Positions 9,585-19,125 of a stretch of 64,000 bases of DNA are shown here, one piece after another; the first letter of the stretch is position 1; each line of letters starts with the position of its first letter. Origin of the DNA: Hyphomicrobium nitrativorans NL23. Its GTDB lineage: Bacteria > Pseudomonadota > Alphaproteobacteria > Rhizobiales > Hyphomicrobiaceae. Below the pieces are notes generated by a model. It was given only the letters and a program-made list of their open reading frames with translations, did not search any database and had not been told where the DNA came from. Both the position numbers and the translations under genes were made by a program. The DNA is taken from NCBI RefSeq assembly GCF_000503895.1, contig NC_022997.1:3165821-3229820 (forward strand). Reading direction: 5' to 3'.

Positions 9585-10862
9585 ATGACGGCGGCGACAC
9601 AGAAGACGTCGAAGAAGAAGGCACCGGCCCCGGTGGCGCCCGGCCCCTTCGATGTGGAGCGCATCCGCACCGATTTCCCGATCCTCTACCGGGAGATCTA
9701 CGGCAAGCCGCTCGTCTATCTCGACAACGGGGCCTCGGCGCAGAAGCCGCTGTCCGTGATCGAGGCGATGGACCACGCCTACCGCTTCGAGTACGCGAAC
9801 GTGCACCGCGGGCTGCATTACCTCTCGAACACGGCCACGCAGCGCTTCGAGGAAGCCCGCGAGGTCACGCGCCGCTTCCTCAACGCGCCGAAGACCGATC
9901 AGATCATCTTCACGCGCAACGCGACGGAGGCGATCAATCTCGTGGCGTCCTCGTTCGGCGCGCTCGAAATCGGCGAAGGCGACGAGATCGTGCTCTCCAT
10001 CATGGAGCACCATTCGAACATCGTGCCGTGGCATTTCCATCGCGAGCGCAAAGGTGCCGTGCTCAAGTGGGCACCGATCTCCAACGAGGGCGAGCTGCTG
10101 CTCGACGAACTGGATCAGCTCATCACGCCGCGCACGAAGATCGTCGCCATCACGCACATGTCGAACGTGCTCGGCACGGTCGTCCCCATCAAGGAGGTGA
10201 TCGAGATCGCGCACGCGAAGGGCGTGCCGGTGCTCGTGGACGGCAGCCAGGCGGCCGTGCATCTTCCCGTGGACGTGCAGGATCTCGACGCCGACTTCTA
10301 CGTCTTCACCGGCCACAAGACGTACGGGCCCTCGGGCATCGGCGTGCTTTACGCCAAGCAGAAATATCTCGACATCATGCCGCCCTACCAGGGCGGCGGC
10401 GAGATGATCGAGCTGGTGGAAGTGGACCGCATCACCTACGGAAAAGCTCCGCACCGCTTCGAGGCCGGAACGCCGGCCATCGTGGAGGCCGTTGGTTTGG
10501 GAGCAGCCCTTTCCTACATGATGCAGGTGGGGCGCGACCGGATCGCGGAGCATGAGGCCGAGATCGGCGCCTATGCCTTCGAGCGTCTCCAGGAGGTGCC
10601 GGGGCTCACGATCCACGGCACCGCGCCGGGCAAGGGCGCGATCCACGCGTTCTCGATCGACGGGCTGCATCCGCACGACGTTGCGACCATCATCGACCGG
10701 GGCGGCGTTGCGATCCGCGCAGGCCACCATTGCGCGCAGCCCTTGATGGAGCGGCTTGGCGTGTCGGCCACCTGCCGGGCGTCGTTCGCAATGTACAACA
10801 CCAAGGCGGAAGCGGACGCGCTCGTCGCCGCGCTCATTCGCGCCCGAGACTTCTTTGCTTGA
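9585..10862 (+). CDS. sufS: Cysteine desulfurase SufS
   Basis: A 425-residue group II desulfurase. It has YLDNGASAQKP, EHHSNIVPWH, the PLP lysine in FTGHKTYGPSG, and the active cysteine in RAGHHCAQPLM, the SufS/CsdA type. A Lys/Ala/Pro-rich N-terminal extension of about 20 residues precedes the fold. It supplies persulfide sulfur to SufBCD. No SufE or SufU gene is visible in the window, so the sulfur acceptor must be encoded elsewhere or be SufB itself. Confidence 0.96.
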   Translation: MTAATQKTSKKKAPAPVAPGPFDVERIRTDFPILYREIYGKPLVYLDNGASAQKPLSVIEAMDHAYRFEYANVHRGLHYLSNTATQRFEEAREVTRRFLNAPKTDQIIFTRNATEAINLVASSFGALEIGEGDEIVLSIMEHHSNIVPWHFHRERKGAVLKWAPISNEGELLLDELDQLITPRTKIVAITHMSNVLGTVVPIKEVIEIAHAKGVPVLVDGSQAAVHLPVDVQDLDADFYVFTGHKTYGPSGIGVLYAKQKYLDIMPPYQGGGEMIELVEVDRITYGKAPHRFEAGTPAIVEAVGLGAALSYMMQVGRDRIAEHEAEIGAYAFERLQEVPGLTIHGTAPGKGAIHAFSIDGLHPHDVATIIDRGGVAIRAGHHCAQPLMERLGVSATCRASFAMYNTKAEADALVAALIRARDFFA

Positions 10863-10881
10863 GGAGCCCTAGAGGCTAGCC

Positions 10882-11319
10882 ATGACCGAACACGTCGAGA
10901 CGGAAAAAGAACTCACCGAGAGCGAACGCGCTCTTGAAGCGAAGGCAGCCGAGCCGCAGCCTGCCGCCGCGGACGCGCCGTCCGGCGGGGCGTCGGGCCT
11001 GTCGCAGGACGAACTCGACCAACTCACGGCCGACATCGTCGCCGCGCTCAAAACCGTCTACGATCCCGAGATCCCGGCCGACATCTACGAGCTTGGCCTG
11101 ATCTACAAGATCGACATCAACGACAACCGGGAGATCGCGGTCGAGATGACGCTGACCGCGCCGGGATGTCCTGTGGCCGGCGAGATGCCGGTTTGGGTGG
11201 AGAACGCCGTCAGCGCCGTTCCGGGCGTTTCGGGCGTGACGGTCACACTCACGTTTGATCCACCGTGGGAGCAGAGCCGTATGTCGGACGAGGCGCGGCT
11301 TGCGCTCAACATGTTCTGA
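10882..11319 (+). CDS. sufT: SUF-associated DUF59 (MIP18-like) protein
   Basis: A 145-residue protein. The first 45 residues are Glu/Ala/Pro-rich and probably disordered; the rest is the DUF59 fold with the DPEIPADIYELGLIY motif and TAPGCPVAGEMP, which carries the conserved cysteine. Family members act in Fe-S maturation. It lies 19 bases after sufS and just before sufA, the order expected for the SufT-type accessory protein. Confidence 0.92.
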   Translation: MTEHVETEKELTESERALEAKAAEPQPAAADAPSGGASGLSQDELDQLTADIVAALKTVYDPEIPADIYELGLIYKIDINDNREIAVEMTLTAPGCPVAGEMPVWVENAVSAVPGVSGVTVTLTFDPPWEQSRMSDEARLALNMF

Positions 11320-11463
11320 GGGCTTGCGTCCGCAGGGGTCGATCGCGGAAGCCTGCGAACGGCCAAAGCGTTGCCGCCGCGCATCTCGCAATGAGGGGCC
11401 GCTCGCGCTATATTTTCCTCAAGCTCCGGTGTTTCCGGCCTTGAGACCAGGACAGCAACACTG

Positions 11464-11874
11464 ATGACCGAAAAGACGACCATCGCAACGCCGACCCGCC
11501 GCCCCCGGCCCAAGGTCATGACGCTGACGCCCGCGGCGGCGGCGCGCGTGCGTTCGATCATGGCGTCGAAGGGGCCCGACATCGCGGGCCTCAAGATCGG
11601 CGTCAAGAAGGGCGGGTGCGCGGGCATGGAGTACACCATGACGTGGGCGGAGAGCGTCGACAAATTCGACGAGGTGGTGGAGCAGGACGGCGCGCGCGTG
11701 ATCGTCGATCCGCAGGCCGTGCTTTATCTGCTCGGCACCGAGATGGACTACAAGACGGACAAGCTATCCTCGACGTTCGTGTTCAACAATCCGAACCAGC
11801 AGAGCGCGTGCGGCTGCGGCGAGAGCGTGAACCTCGTGCCGGCCCACGAGGACGCGGGCGAAGCGGCCGAGTAG
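11464..11874 (+). CDS. sufA: A-type Fe-S carrier SufA/IscA
   Basis: A 136-residue HesB/IscA-family protein. The three conserved cysteines are visible: GGCAGMEY near residue 51 and CGCGES near 118-122. The N-terminal 17 residues are basic and Pro-rich. It would carry clusters from SufBCD to target proteins. A 144-base gap upstream contains an AT-rich CTATATTTTCC stretch that could be an internal promoter, though this is only suggestive. It closes the operon; kup converges on it. Confidence 0.95.
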   Translation: MTEKTTIATPTRRPRPKVMTLTPAAAARVRSIMASKGPDIAGLKIGVKKGGCAGMEYTMTWAESVDKFDEVVEQDGARVIVDPQAVLYLLGTEMDYKTDKLSSTFVFNNPNQQSACGCGESVNLVPAHEDAGEAAE

Positions 11875-11899
11875 CACCCCTCCCCATTACACCTGCTCG

Positions 11900-13810
11900 T
11901 CAGATCGCGACCTGCGTACCGACTTCCACCACGCGGTCGGTCGGTATCCGGAAATACGTCGTCGCGTCTTCCGATGTGCGCGCAAGCCAGATGAAGAGAC
12001 GCGTCTGCCAACGCGGCATTTCAGACTTCGAACTGGGCCGCAACGACCGGCGCGACAGGAAGAACGATGTCGCTCCGATATCGATGTTGAGATCCTTGCG
12101 GCGACAGCCTTCCAGGATCTTCGGGATGTTCGGCGATTCCATGAAGCCGTAGGTCGCGACCACGCGCGTGAACATCTCGTTCGAGCGGTCGATGTGCACG
12201 CGCTCGTGACGGGGGACGCGCGGCTTCGACGTGTCCGTGGAAATCGAGAGCACGACGTTGCGCTCATGCAGTACCCGGTTGTGTTTCAGGTTGTGCATCA
12301 GAGCCGTCGGCGCGGCGTTGACATCCGCGGAAAGGAACACGGCGGTGCCGGGCACGCGCGCCGGGGGCTTGGCTTCGAGCCTGCGCACGAGCCAATCGAG
12401 CTCCGTCTCGTCGCGGCGCGTGATGCGCGAGAGAATGCGGTAGCCGCGCATCCAGGTGAACATGATCAAGCTCAAGACGGCGGCCACGAGGACGGGGAAC
12501 CACGCGCCTTCGAAGAACTTCATGGCGTTGGCGGCGAAGAACGTCAGCTCGACGACGAGCAACGGCAACATGAGAGCCGCAACCTTCCACAGCGGCCAGC
12601 GCCAGTACTTCCACAGCACGAAGAAGGCGACGAGCGAGTTGATGACGAGGGTTGCCGTCACCGAGACACCGTAGGCGCTTGCGAGGTTCGACGAAGACTT
12701 GAACGTCACGACCGTGAACACGACACCGATCAGCAGCAGCCAGTTGACGCGCGGCAGGTAGATCTGGCCCGCCATCTCCTCCGATGTGTGCCGGACCGCA
12801 AAGCGCGGCAGCAGACCGAGCTGGATCGCCTGACGTGCAAGAGAGAACGCGCCGGTTATTACGGCCTGGCTCGCGACCACAGTTGCAGCGGTCGCGAGAA
12901 CGACCATCGGCACCAAGGCCCATTCCGGATAGAGGCGGTAAAATGGGTTTTGGATCGTGCTCGCGTCTGCGAGGACCAGCGCGCCCTGCCCCATGTAGTT
13001 CAACATCAGCGCGGGAAACACGAAGCCAACCCAGGCGACCTGGATCGGCTTGCGTCCGAAGTGACCGAGATCGGCGTAAAGCGCCTCCGCACCCGTGACG
13101 GCCAGGAACACGAAGCCGAAAACGGTGAGCCCGAGTAAGCCATGACTGACCAGGAATTGCAGCCCGTACCAGGGATTGAGCGCGGCGAGGACAGACGGAT
13201 TGTCCACGACATGCCAAAGGCCGCCGCCACCGAGCATGAGAAACCAAAAGACGGTGAGCGGGCCGAAGAACTGGGCCACGCGCGCGGTGCCGCGGCTTTG
13301 CACGGCGAACAGCGCAACGATGACGACAAGCGCCAGCGGAACGATCCAGCGCTCGAACACCGGCGACACGAGCGCAAGCCCCTCGACGGCGGACAGAACC
13401 GAGATTGCCGGCGTGAGGACGGCGTCGCCGTAGAAGAACGACGCGCCCGCAACGCCGAGCGCGAGCAAGAGGGGGGAACTGCGTTTCGAGACTGTAAGCC
13501 CCAACGCCATGAGCGCGAACGTGCCGCCCTCGCCTTTGTTGTCGGCGCGCAGCAGCACGATCACGTATTTCAGCGTGACGATGAGCACGAGCGCCCAGAA
13601 GATGAGCGAGAGAACGCCGAATACGGCTTCGGTGTTGGCCGGGCTGCCGCCGCTTGCGGCGCGCACGGCTTCGCGAAACGCGTAAAGAGGACTTGTTCCG
13701 ATGTCGCCGTAGACGACGCCGATTGCGCCAACGACGAGAAGCCAGAACCGCTTGTCCAGCCTCGCGTCTTCGGGGTCCTTTCCGGCCTCGGCGGCCCTGG
13801 GGTGCGCCAC
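11900..13810 (-). CDS. kup: Low-affinity K+ uptake transporter Kup
   Basis: A 636-residue KUP/HAK/KT-family protein. The signature [14 protein letters not shown] lies near residue 35, followed by about 12 hydrophobic helices up to residue 460 and a soluble C-terminal domain of about 170 residues. It imports K+ with protons across the inner membrane. It has its own strand and converges on sufA with a 25-base gap; no clear terminator separates them. Confidence 0.95.
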   Translation of the reverse strand: MAHPRAAEAGKDPEDARLDKRFWLLVVGAIGVVYGDIGTSPLYAFREAVRAASGGSPANTEAVFGVLSLIFWALVLIVTLKYVIVLLRADNKGEGGTFALMALGLTVSKRSSPLLLALGVAGASFFYGDAVLTPAISVLSAVEGLALVSPVFERWIVPLALVVIVALFAVQSRGTARVAQFFGPLTVFWFLMLGGGGLWHVVDNPSVLAALNPWYGLQFLVSHGLLGLTVFGFVFLAVTGAEALYADLGHFGRKPIQVAWVGFVFPALMLNYMGQGALVLADASTIQNPFYRLYPEWALVPMVVLATAATVVASQAVITGAFSLARQAIQLGLLPRFAVRHTSEEMAGQIYLPRVNWLLLIGVVFTVVTFKSSSNLASAYGVSVTATLVINSLVAFFVLWKYWRWPLWKVAALMLPLLVVELTFFAANAMKFFEGAWFPVLVAAVLSLIMFTWMRGYRILSRITRRDETELDWLVRRLEAKPPARVPGTAVFLSADVNAAPTALMHNLKHNRVLHERNVVLSISTDTSKPRVPRHERVHIDRSNEMFTRVVATYGFMESPNIPKILEGCRRKDLNIDIGATSFFLSRRSLRPSSKSEMPRWQTRLFIWLARTSEDATTYFRIPTDRVVEVGTQVAI

Positions 13811-13929
13811 GATGTTATTCCTGCCGCTGCTGCCGCTCGCGCAGCAAAACGCGGCCGCTTATACGCCCGTTCCGTGAGGGCCGCTACCGATCAATTTCGG
13901 GGACAAGGTGCGTTAATGCGTAGCGCTGA

Positions 13930-14316
13930 TCAGTCCGCCGGCCAGTTGTCGCGGATCCAGCGGGCGAGCCCGTCCTCGTCGATCTCGCCTGCGGCGAGGT
14001 CGACAATCGCGACTGTGGCCTCGGCCGGGTCCGGCACAAACGCGATGGCATTCTTCCTCAGAAACGTCATCATCGCCATGAAGGCCGCGCGCTTGTTTCC
14101 GTCCACAAATGGATGATTGCGAGCCAGCCCGAACGCATAAGCGGCCGCAAGAACCGCTAGATCACGCTCTCCAAAAGCCCATTTGTTTCGTGGCCGGCCT
14201 AGCGCCGATTCCAACATGCCTTCGTCGCGGAGGCCATCGGGACCTCCGAAGGTCGCCAATTGCTCCGCGTGAATGCGGACGACCTGTGCCTTAGTGATCC
14301 AGCGGGGCTCGGTCAT
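13930..14316 (-). CDS. doc: Fic/Doc-family toxin (death on curing)
   Basis: A 128-residue Doc-type protein with the catalytic motif HPFVDGNKR (HxFx[D/E]GNxR form) near residues 68-76. Doc proteins phosphorylate EF-Tu and stop translation; that this one does is inferred from the intact motif. The start overlaps the antitoxin stop by four bases (ATGA), which couples the two. Confidence 0.92.
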   Translation of the reverse strand: MTEPRWITKAQVVRIHAEQLATFGGPDGLRDEGMLESALGRPRNKWAFGERDLAVLAAAYAFGLARNHPFVDGNKRAAFMAMMTFLRKNAIAFVPDPAEATVAIVDLAAGEIDEDGLARWIRDNWPAD

Positions 14317-14537
14317 TTGGCGAGCGCTTTAAGCGTGCTCCGATATTCTTTCATCACATCACGCGCTATCCGCATCGTCTCTTCGTCATCGTCGACGTGA
14401 GGGGCGATCGAAATCGTTTTGTCCGGCCCTTCGGTGACGAGAACTTCGTCGCCCTGGGAGAGGCCCATGCGGGCGAGCAGCTCCTTCGGCAGGATCAGGC
14501 CCGTCGAGTTGCCGATCTTCTTGATCTCAAGCTTCAT
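14313..14537 (-). CDS. AbrB/MazE-type antitoxin paired with Doc
   Basis: A 74-residue swapped-hairpin DNA-binding protein. MKLEIKKIGNSTGLILPKEL is the classic AbrB/SpoVT N-terminus, and the acidic C-terminal half (DDDEET...) is the likely toxin-binding tail. It precedes doc in the usual antitoxin-first order. Doc is more often paired with Phd; an AbrB-type partner is the less classic combination. Two near-identical operator palindromes lie directly upstream, as expected for autoregulation. Confidence 0.88.
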   Translation of the reverse strand: MKLEIKKIGNSTGLILPKELLARMGLSQGDEVLVTEGPDKTISIAPHVDDDEETMRIARDVMKEYRSTLKALAK

Positions 14538-14556
14538 AACCGTGGCTCCGTGGCGC

Positions 14557-14607
14557 GTTGTACAGATTGTATAACATCGGCGAGCGATGTTGTACAGAAT
14601 GTATAAC
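14557..14607 (-). promoter_or_regulatory. Duplicated operator upstream of the antitoxin-doc pair
   Basis: Two copies of GTTGTACA-N3-TGTATAAC at 14557-14575 and 14589-14607, 32 bases apart (about three helix turns, same face). The 19-base copies differ only at one base of the central N3. Each copy is an imperfect palindrome, and the spacer is itself a palindrome (ACATCG and CGATGT). The site nearer the gene ends about 20 bases before the antitoxin ATG, overlapping the likely promoter, so bound antitoxin would block transcription. Confidence 0.7.
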
Positions 14608-14622
14608 GCACCAGCGCGCCGA

Positions 14623-16512
14623 TCAGGCCACGGCCTTATCCATCTCTTCCAACTCGTCGATCATGCCCTCGATGACCTTGAGGCCCTTGGACCAGAACGA
14701 GGGGTCGGTGGCGTCGAGGCCGAATGGCGCGAGCAGCTCCGAGTGGTGCTTGGAGCCGCCGGCCTTCAAGAGATCGAAGTACTTCGTAACAAAGCCGGGG
14801 TGGGCCTCCTGGTAGAGGCCGTAGAGCGAATTCACGAGGCAATCGCCGAACGCGTAGGCGTAAACGTAGAACGGCGAGTTGATGAAGTGGGGGATGTAGG
14901 TCCAATAGACCTCGTAGCCCGGCTTCAGGTCGATGGCCGGGCCGAGGCTCTCGCGCTGTACGTCGAGCCAGAACCCATTGAGCTGCTCGCTCGTCAATTC
15001 GCCCTCGCGGCGCGCCTCGTGCACCTTGCGCTCGAACTGGTAGAACGCGATCTGGCGGACCACCGTGTTCAGCATGTCCTCGACCTTGCCGGCCATCATC
15101 GCCTTCCTCTCGCGCGGGCTCTTGGTCCGGTCGAGAAGTGCGCGGAAGGTCAGCATCTCGCCGAAGACGGAGGCCGTCTCGGCGAGCGTCAGCGGCGTGG
15201 GCGCGAGCAACGGGCCCTGGGCGCGGGCGAGCATCTGATGCACGCCGTGGCCCAACTCGTGGGCGAGCGTCATCACATCGCGGGGTTTGCCCTGGAAGTT
15301 CATCAGAACGTAGGGGTGCACGGACGGCACGGTCGCGGCCGAGAACGCGCCCTGCGTCTTGCCCTCGCGCAGTGGCGCATCAATCCAGCGTTTATCGAAG
15401 AATTCCTTGGCGACGCTCGCCATGTCCGGCGCGAAGGCGCCGTAGGCTTCGAGCACGATCCGCTCAGCCTCGGGCCACGTGAAGATCTGCTCAGGCTTAT
15501 CGGGCAGCGGCGCGTTGCGGTCCCAGTGCGAGAGCTTTTCCATGCCGAGCCAGCGGGCCTTCATCGCGTAATAGCGGTGCGAAAGCCGCGGATAGGCGGC
15601 GCGCACGCTTTCGACGAGCGCTTCGACGACGGGCGCTTCCACGCGGTTCGCCAGATGACGGCTGTCGGCGACGTCCTTGAAGCCGCGCCAGCGATCGGAA
15701 ATCTCCTTATCCTTCGCAAGCGTGTTCGTGATCAGCGTGAAGAGCCGAATGTTGGCGCCAAAAACCTTCGACAACGCCTCGGCCGCCGCACGGCGGCGCG
15801 GCTCGGCCGGATCGGACAGGAGGTTCAGTGTCGCTTCGAGCGCCATCGGGCCGGGCTCGCCCTCCACGTCGAAGCGCAAGCCTGTCATGGTTTCGCTGAA
15901 AAGGCGCGTGAAGGCGCCGCGCCCCGTCTGGCCCTTTTCGGTGAAGAGCTGTTCCAGCTTCTCGTCGAGCTGGTACGGCTTTTCCTTCCGCAAATCCTCA
16001 AGCCACGGTTTGAAGCGCTGAAGGGCGGGTACGGTCATCGCGCCTTCGAGGGCCGCTTCGTCGATCTGGTTGAGTTCGAGTTCGGCGAAGATGAGGTCTG
16101 TCGCAATCCGCGTCAGGCGCTCGGAAATATCGCCGTAGAACTTGGCGCGCGTGGGGTCCGCCTGGTTGGCCGCATAGAGCAACCCTGCAAACGACCCCAG
16201 CTTGCCCATGAGGTCGGAGAGTTGCTCATAGGCGGCGATGGCGTCCGCAAGGCCCGCGCCGTCGCTGGCCATAGCGGCTAGCTTGCCCTGATAGCTTTCC
16301 TTGATGCGCCGCGCTTCCGCCGCGGCACGGTCGAGATCCTGTGCGACGGCCGGATCGTCCATGCCGGTATAGAGATCCGACAGATCCCATTCCGGCACGA
16401 TCCCCAGGCTCGCCCCTCCGGCCGGCGCTGTCCCGCCCACACCCGACGCAGCGTGACAAGCCTGAAACACGGCAGAGGCGGCAAAAGCGGGGGCGCGCGA
16501 GATCGGCGACAT
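14623..16512 (-). CDS. M3-family oligoendopeptidase F
   Basis: A 629-residue zinc peptidase of the PepF/M3 type. The active-site motif HELGHGVHQML lies near residue 420 with a second-ligand glutamate region downstream; the rest is helical, as in the family. It should hydrolyse short cytosolic peptides. ATG at 16512 has GGAG seven bases upstream and is preferred over an ATG ten codons earlier. The N-terminal Ala-rich stretch up to about residue 25 is not a convincing signal peptide. Confidence 0.92.
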   Translation of the reverse strand: MSPISRAPAFAASAVFQACHAASGVGGTAPAGGASLGIVPEWDLSDLYTGMDDPAVAQDLDRAAAEARRIKESYQGKLAAMASDGAGLADAIAAYEQLSDLMGKLGSFAGLLYAANQADPTRAKFYGDISERLTRIATDLIFAELELNQIDEAALEGAMTVPALQRFKPWLEDLRKEKPYQLDEKLEQLFTEKGQTGRGAFTRLFSETMTGLRFDVEGEPGPMALEATLNLLSDPAEPRRRAAAEALSKVFGANIRLFTLITNTLAKDKEISDRWRGFKDVADSRHLANRVEAPVVEALVESVRAAYPRLSHRYYAMKARWLGMEKLSHWDRNAPLPDKPEQIFTWPEAERIVLEAYGAFAPDMASVAKEFFDKRWIDAPLREGKTQGAFSAATVPSVHPYVLMNFQGKPRDVMTLAHELGHGVHQMLARAQGPLLAPTPLTLAETASVFGEMLTFRALLDRTKSPRERKAMMAGKVEDMLNTVVRQIAFYQFERKVHEARREGELTSEQLNGFWLDVQRESLGPAIDLKPGYEVYWTYIPHFINSPFYVYAYAFGDCLVNSLYGLYQEAHPGFVTKYFDLLKAGGSKHHSELLAPFGLDATDPSFWSKGLKVIEGMIDELEEMDKAVA

Positions 16513-16660
16513 CGGAAACTCCGGTTTTGAATGGGAATGCACTGCCTAATCTGCGGGCTCGCCCACCGGAGTTCAAGCACCACGGCCCATAAGAAAGCCG
16601 CCATCTGCGTTTCGGCAAATGGCGGCGTCCTCGAAACGAGCCAAACGGCCGCAGGCTTCG

Positions 16661-16981
16661 CTAGTTCGTGCTCGACACTTTCATGAGCACGATGCCGCTC
16701 ACGATCAAAACGGCGGCCAGCATGCGCAACGCGGTCGCCGGTTCACTCAACACCACGATCCCGACAAGAAAAGCGCCGATGGCGCCAATTCCCGTCCATA
16801 CGGTGTAGGCGGTGCCTAGCGGCAGCGAGCGCATCGCCGCGGCCAGCAGGACGATACTTATCGCCATCAGAACAACAGTGATCACGGAGGGCCAAAGACG
16901 CGTGAAGCCGTCCGACTGCTTCATCGAGAACGCCCAGCCAACCTCAAAAACCCCAGCGACGATCAACATTAACCACGCCAC
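16661..16981 (-). CDS. sugE: Small multidrug resistance exporter, SugE/Gdx type
   Basis: A 106-residue SMR protein with four predicted helices, the membrane Glu in GVFEVGWAFS, and GTAYTVWTGIGAIG. The FEVGWAF and YTVWTGIG forms fit the SugE/Gdx clade, whose members export guanidinium, rather than EmrE-type drug pumps. It stands alone, divergent from the response-regulator gene. A hairpin with an ACGG tetraloop lies in the leader. Confidence 0.88.
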   Translation of the reverse strand: MAWLMLIVAGVFEVGWAFSMKQSDGFTRLWPSVITVVLMAISIVLLAAAMRSLPLGTAYTVWTGIGAIGAFLVGIVVLSEPATALRMLAAVLIVSGIVLMKVSSTN

Positions 16982-17318
16982 GACAGCCTCCCTTTAAAGC
17001 GAGCCGCCGGGCCGTCCCGGGCTTGATCCCAGATTTTTTGGGGGAGGACGTGGCCTCGCACCTTCAGATATGACCGATCGCGACGGCCATCAATGCGTGC
17101 TTTTGCCCCCGCGGAGGGAAGCCGCAGCGGATCAGGCCCTCTTTCCTTCGCGGAAGCCGCCGTCTCAAAAAAGTTTCAAGGTGAGTCTCTGCGAAAGAGG
17201 TTGTTTACCGTTGTGGGGCAATCTCTGGTCATGTGAGTTGCCGGTCCTTCGCAATGTCCCGAGCGTAAGCTCTCCGAAAGACCGGCCGCGTTTCAGTTCG
17301 TGTTGAGTACGAGTGACC
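16982..17318. other. Gene-free region between sugE and the response regulator
   Basis: 337 bases without a supported gene. At 17007-17020 there is CCGGG-CCGT-CCCGG (minus strand CCGGG-ACGG-CCCGG), flanked by GGGCTTGATCCC, which resembles palindromic intergenic elements common in alphaproteobacteria. A T6 run follows at about 17034. The rest is GC-rich sequence with no clear promoter that I can identify. Confidence 0.4.
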
Positions 17319-18824
17319 ATGGCCAAGCGTATCCTTATCGTCGACGACGATCCCGCCCAGCGTCGCATTCTCGAAGAGACGGTCAAACGTTTCGGGTTCG
17401 ACACCCGCTCCACCCATTCCGGCGAGCAGGCCGTCGAAATCCTTGAGGGTCCCGACCGCGGCTCCATCTCTCTCGTGCTTCTCGACCTCGTGATGCCCGG
17501 CATGGGCGGCATGGGTGTGCTCGAACGCATGAAGGGCCAGGCAGGCGCACCCATCATCGTGCTCACGGCCAACGGCTCGGTCGATGCAGCCATCGCTGCG
17601 ATCCGGCTCGGCGCCGTCGATTTCGTGATCAAGCCGGCTTCGCCCGAGCGTCTCGAAGTCACGATCCAGAGCGCGCTCAAGATCGAAGCGCTTTCGGACG
17701 AAATCACCCGCATCAAGAAGAAGAGCGAAGGCACACTGACCTTCGACGACCTGATCATTCGCGGCGAAGGGATGCAGCGCGTGATCGGACTTGGAAAGCG
17801 GGCGGCTTCGTCCACTATCCCGGTCTTGATCGAAGGCGAGAGCGGTGTCGGCAAAGAGTTGATCGCGCGCGCCATCCAGGGCGAAAGCGAGCGGGCGGGT
17901 CGGCCGTTCGTCACCGTCAACTGCGGCGCGATCCCGGAAAACCTCGTCGAAAGCATCCTGTTCGGCCATGAGAAGGGTGCGTTCACGGGTGCCGTCGAAA
18001 GGCGCGTCGGCAAGTTCCAGGAGGCCGACGGCGGCACGCTCTTCCTCGACGAGGTGGGCGAGCTTCCGCTCGAAGCGCAGGTGAAGCTCCTGCGCGCGCT
18101 TCAGGAAGGCGAGATCGATCCTGTCGGCGCGAAGAAACCCGTGAAGGTCAACTTCCGGCTCGTCTCGGCGACCAACCGCGACATGATCCAGCTCGTGAAG
18201 GACGGCCGTTTCCGTGAGGATCTTTACTACCGCCTCAACGTGTTCCCAATCTGGGTGCCGCCGCTGCGCAACCGCTCGGAAGATATCGCCGACCTCGCAC
18301 GGCATTTCCTTGCCCGCTTTGCCGCCGAGGAAGGCAAGCGTCTCTCGGGCTTCAGCGAAGACGCCATGAAACTTCTCATGACCTACGACTGGCCCGGCAA
18401 CGTGCGCCAGCTCGAAAACGCCATCTTCCGCGCCGTAGTGCTTGCAGACGGGACCACGCTGTCGGTTGCGGAATTCCCGCAGATTGCGAGCCACGTCGAG
18501 GGGTTCTCTGCCGAAATTCCACCGGCCCCGGCGGGCGTGGAGAAGCCTGCCGCCTATACCGGACCGGCTCTCATCGGCGCGGAAGACACCGTCCCGCAGA
18601 CCGTCGAAGTGCGGCCCGGATCGGGCACTTCCGCGCTCGGCATCCCAGCGGTGACGGAACACGGCGAGATCCGCGCGCTGGAAGATATCGAAGCCGACAT
18701 GATCCGCCTCGCGCTCGGGCGCTATCGCGGGCACATGACGGAAGTCGCTCGCCGGCTCAAGATCGGCCGTTCCACGCTGTATCGGAAGATGCAGGAGTAC
18801 GGCCTCGAAACGCGCGTCAACTGA
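17319..18824 (+). CDS. Sigma54-dependent response regulator (NtrC family)
   Basis: A 501-residue protein. A receiver domain has phospho-acceptor Asp56 (LLDLVMPG). It is followed by an AAA+ domain with Walker A GESGVGKE at 173-180, the sigma54-contact GAFTGA at 220-225 and the FREDLYYRLNVFP stretch. A linker of about 50 Pro/Ala-rich residues and a Fis-type HTH (TEVARRLKIGRSTLYRKM) complete it. It should activate RpoN promoters when phosphorylated. No histidine kinase is adjacent, so it is an orphan here; the regulated process is unknown. Confidence 0.93.
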   Translation: MAKRILIVDDDPAQRRILEETVKRFGFDTRSTHSGEQAVEILEGPDRGSISLVLLDLVMPGMGGMGVLERMKGQAGAPIIVLTANGSVDAAIAAIRLGAVDFVIKPASPERLEVTIQSALKIEALSDEITRIKKKSEGTLTFDDLIIRGEGMQRVIGLGKRAASSTIPVLIEGESGVGKELIARAIQGESERAGRPFVTVNCGAIPENLVESILFGHEKGAFTGAVERRVGKFQEADGGTLFLDEVGELPLEAQVKLLRALQEGEIDPVGAKKPVKVNFRLVSATNRDMIQLVKDGRFREDLYYRLNVFPIWVPPLRNRSEDIADLARHFLARFAAEEGKRLSGFSEDAMKLLMTYDWPGNVRQLENAIFRAVVLADGTTLSVAEFPQIASHVEGFSAEIPPAPAGVEKPAAYTGPALIGAEDTVPQTVEVRPGSGTSALGIPAVTEHGEIRALEDIEADMIRLALGRYRGHMTEVARRLKIGRSTLYRKMQEYGLETRVN

Positions 18825-18875
18825 ATTCCAGCCGTCCTCGACCCTCCGATCGTCCGCGTCCCAATGGGCGATCCC

Positions 18876-18918
18876 GATGCCTCCGTTCGCCCCTGCGAGC
18901 GGGGGCATCTTTACTTTT
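18876..18918 (+). terminator. Strong terminator after the response regulator
   Basis: A 15-bp stem with two G-T wobbles (GATGCCTCCGTTCGC, loop CCCT, GCGAGCGGGGGCATC) followed by TTTACTTTTG, 51 bases after the stop codon. Confidence 0.85.
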
Positions 18919-19125
18919 GTCACAGCTCGGCAAAAGCAGCGGCGGCATTGTTCTGTCTCAGGCCGGACGCGCCGTTAGCCAAAACTTAACCGCGTTTCGC
19001 ATCAAGGCGCCGCTTGCCCCGTTGTTGCCGCAGGCAAGCCCCTTTTGTCGCGCATTCCAGGGTTACCGACCGTTAAGCACGAGTGCGTAAGCCTTAACCT
19101 TAGCAGTCTCGACGGGGGAAAGCGT
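18919..19125. promoter_or_regulatory. Leader of the DUF882 gene with several TTAACC/TTAAG motifs
   Basis: The gap holds CTTAACC near 18985, CGTTAAGC near 19071 and CTTAACC near 19094. TTAACC is the CtrA half-site, and CtrA controls many envelope genes in alphaproteobacteria. None is a full TTAA-N7-TTAA site, so CtrA control is only a suggestion. Confidence 0.3.
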
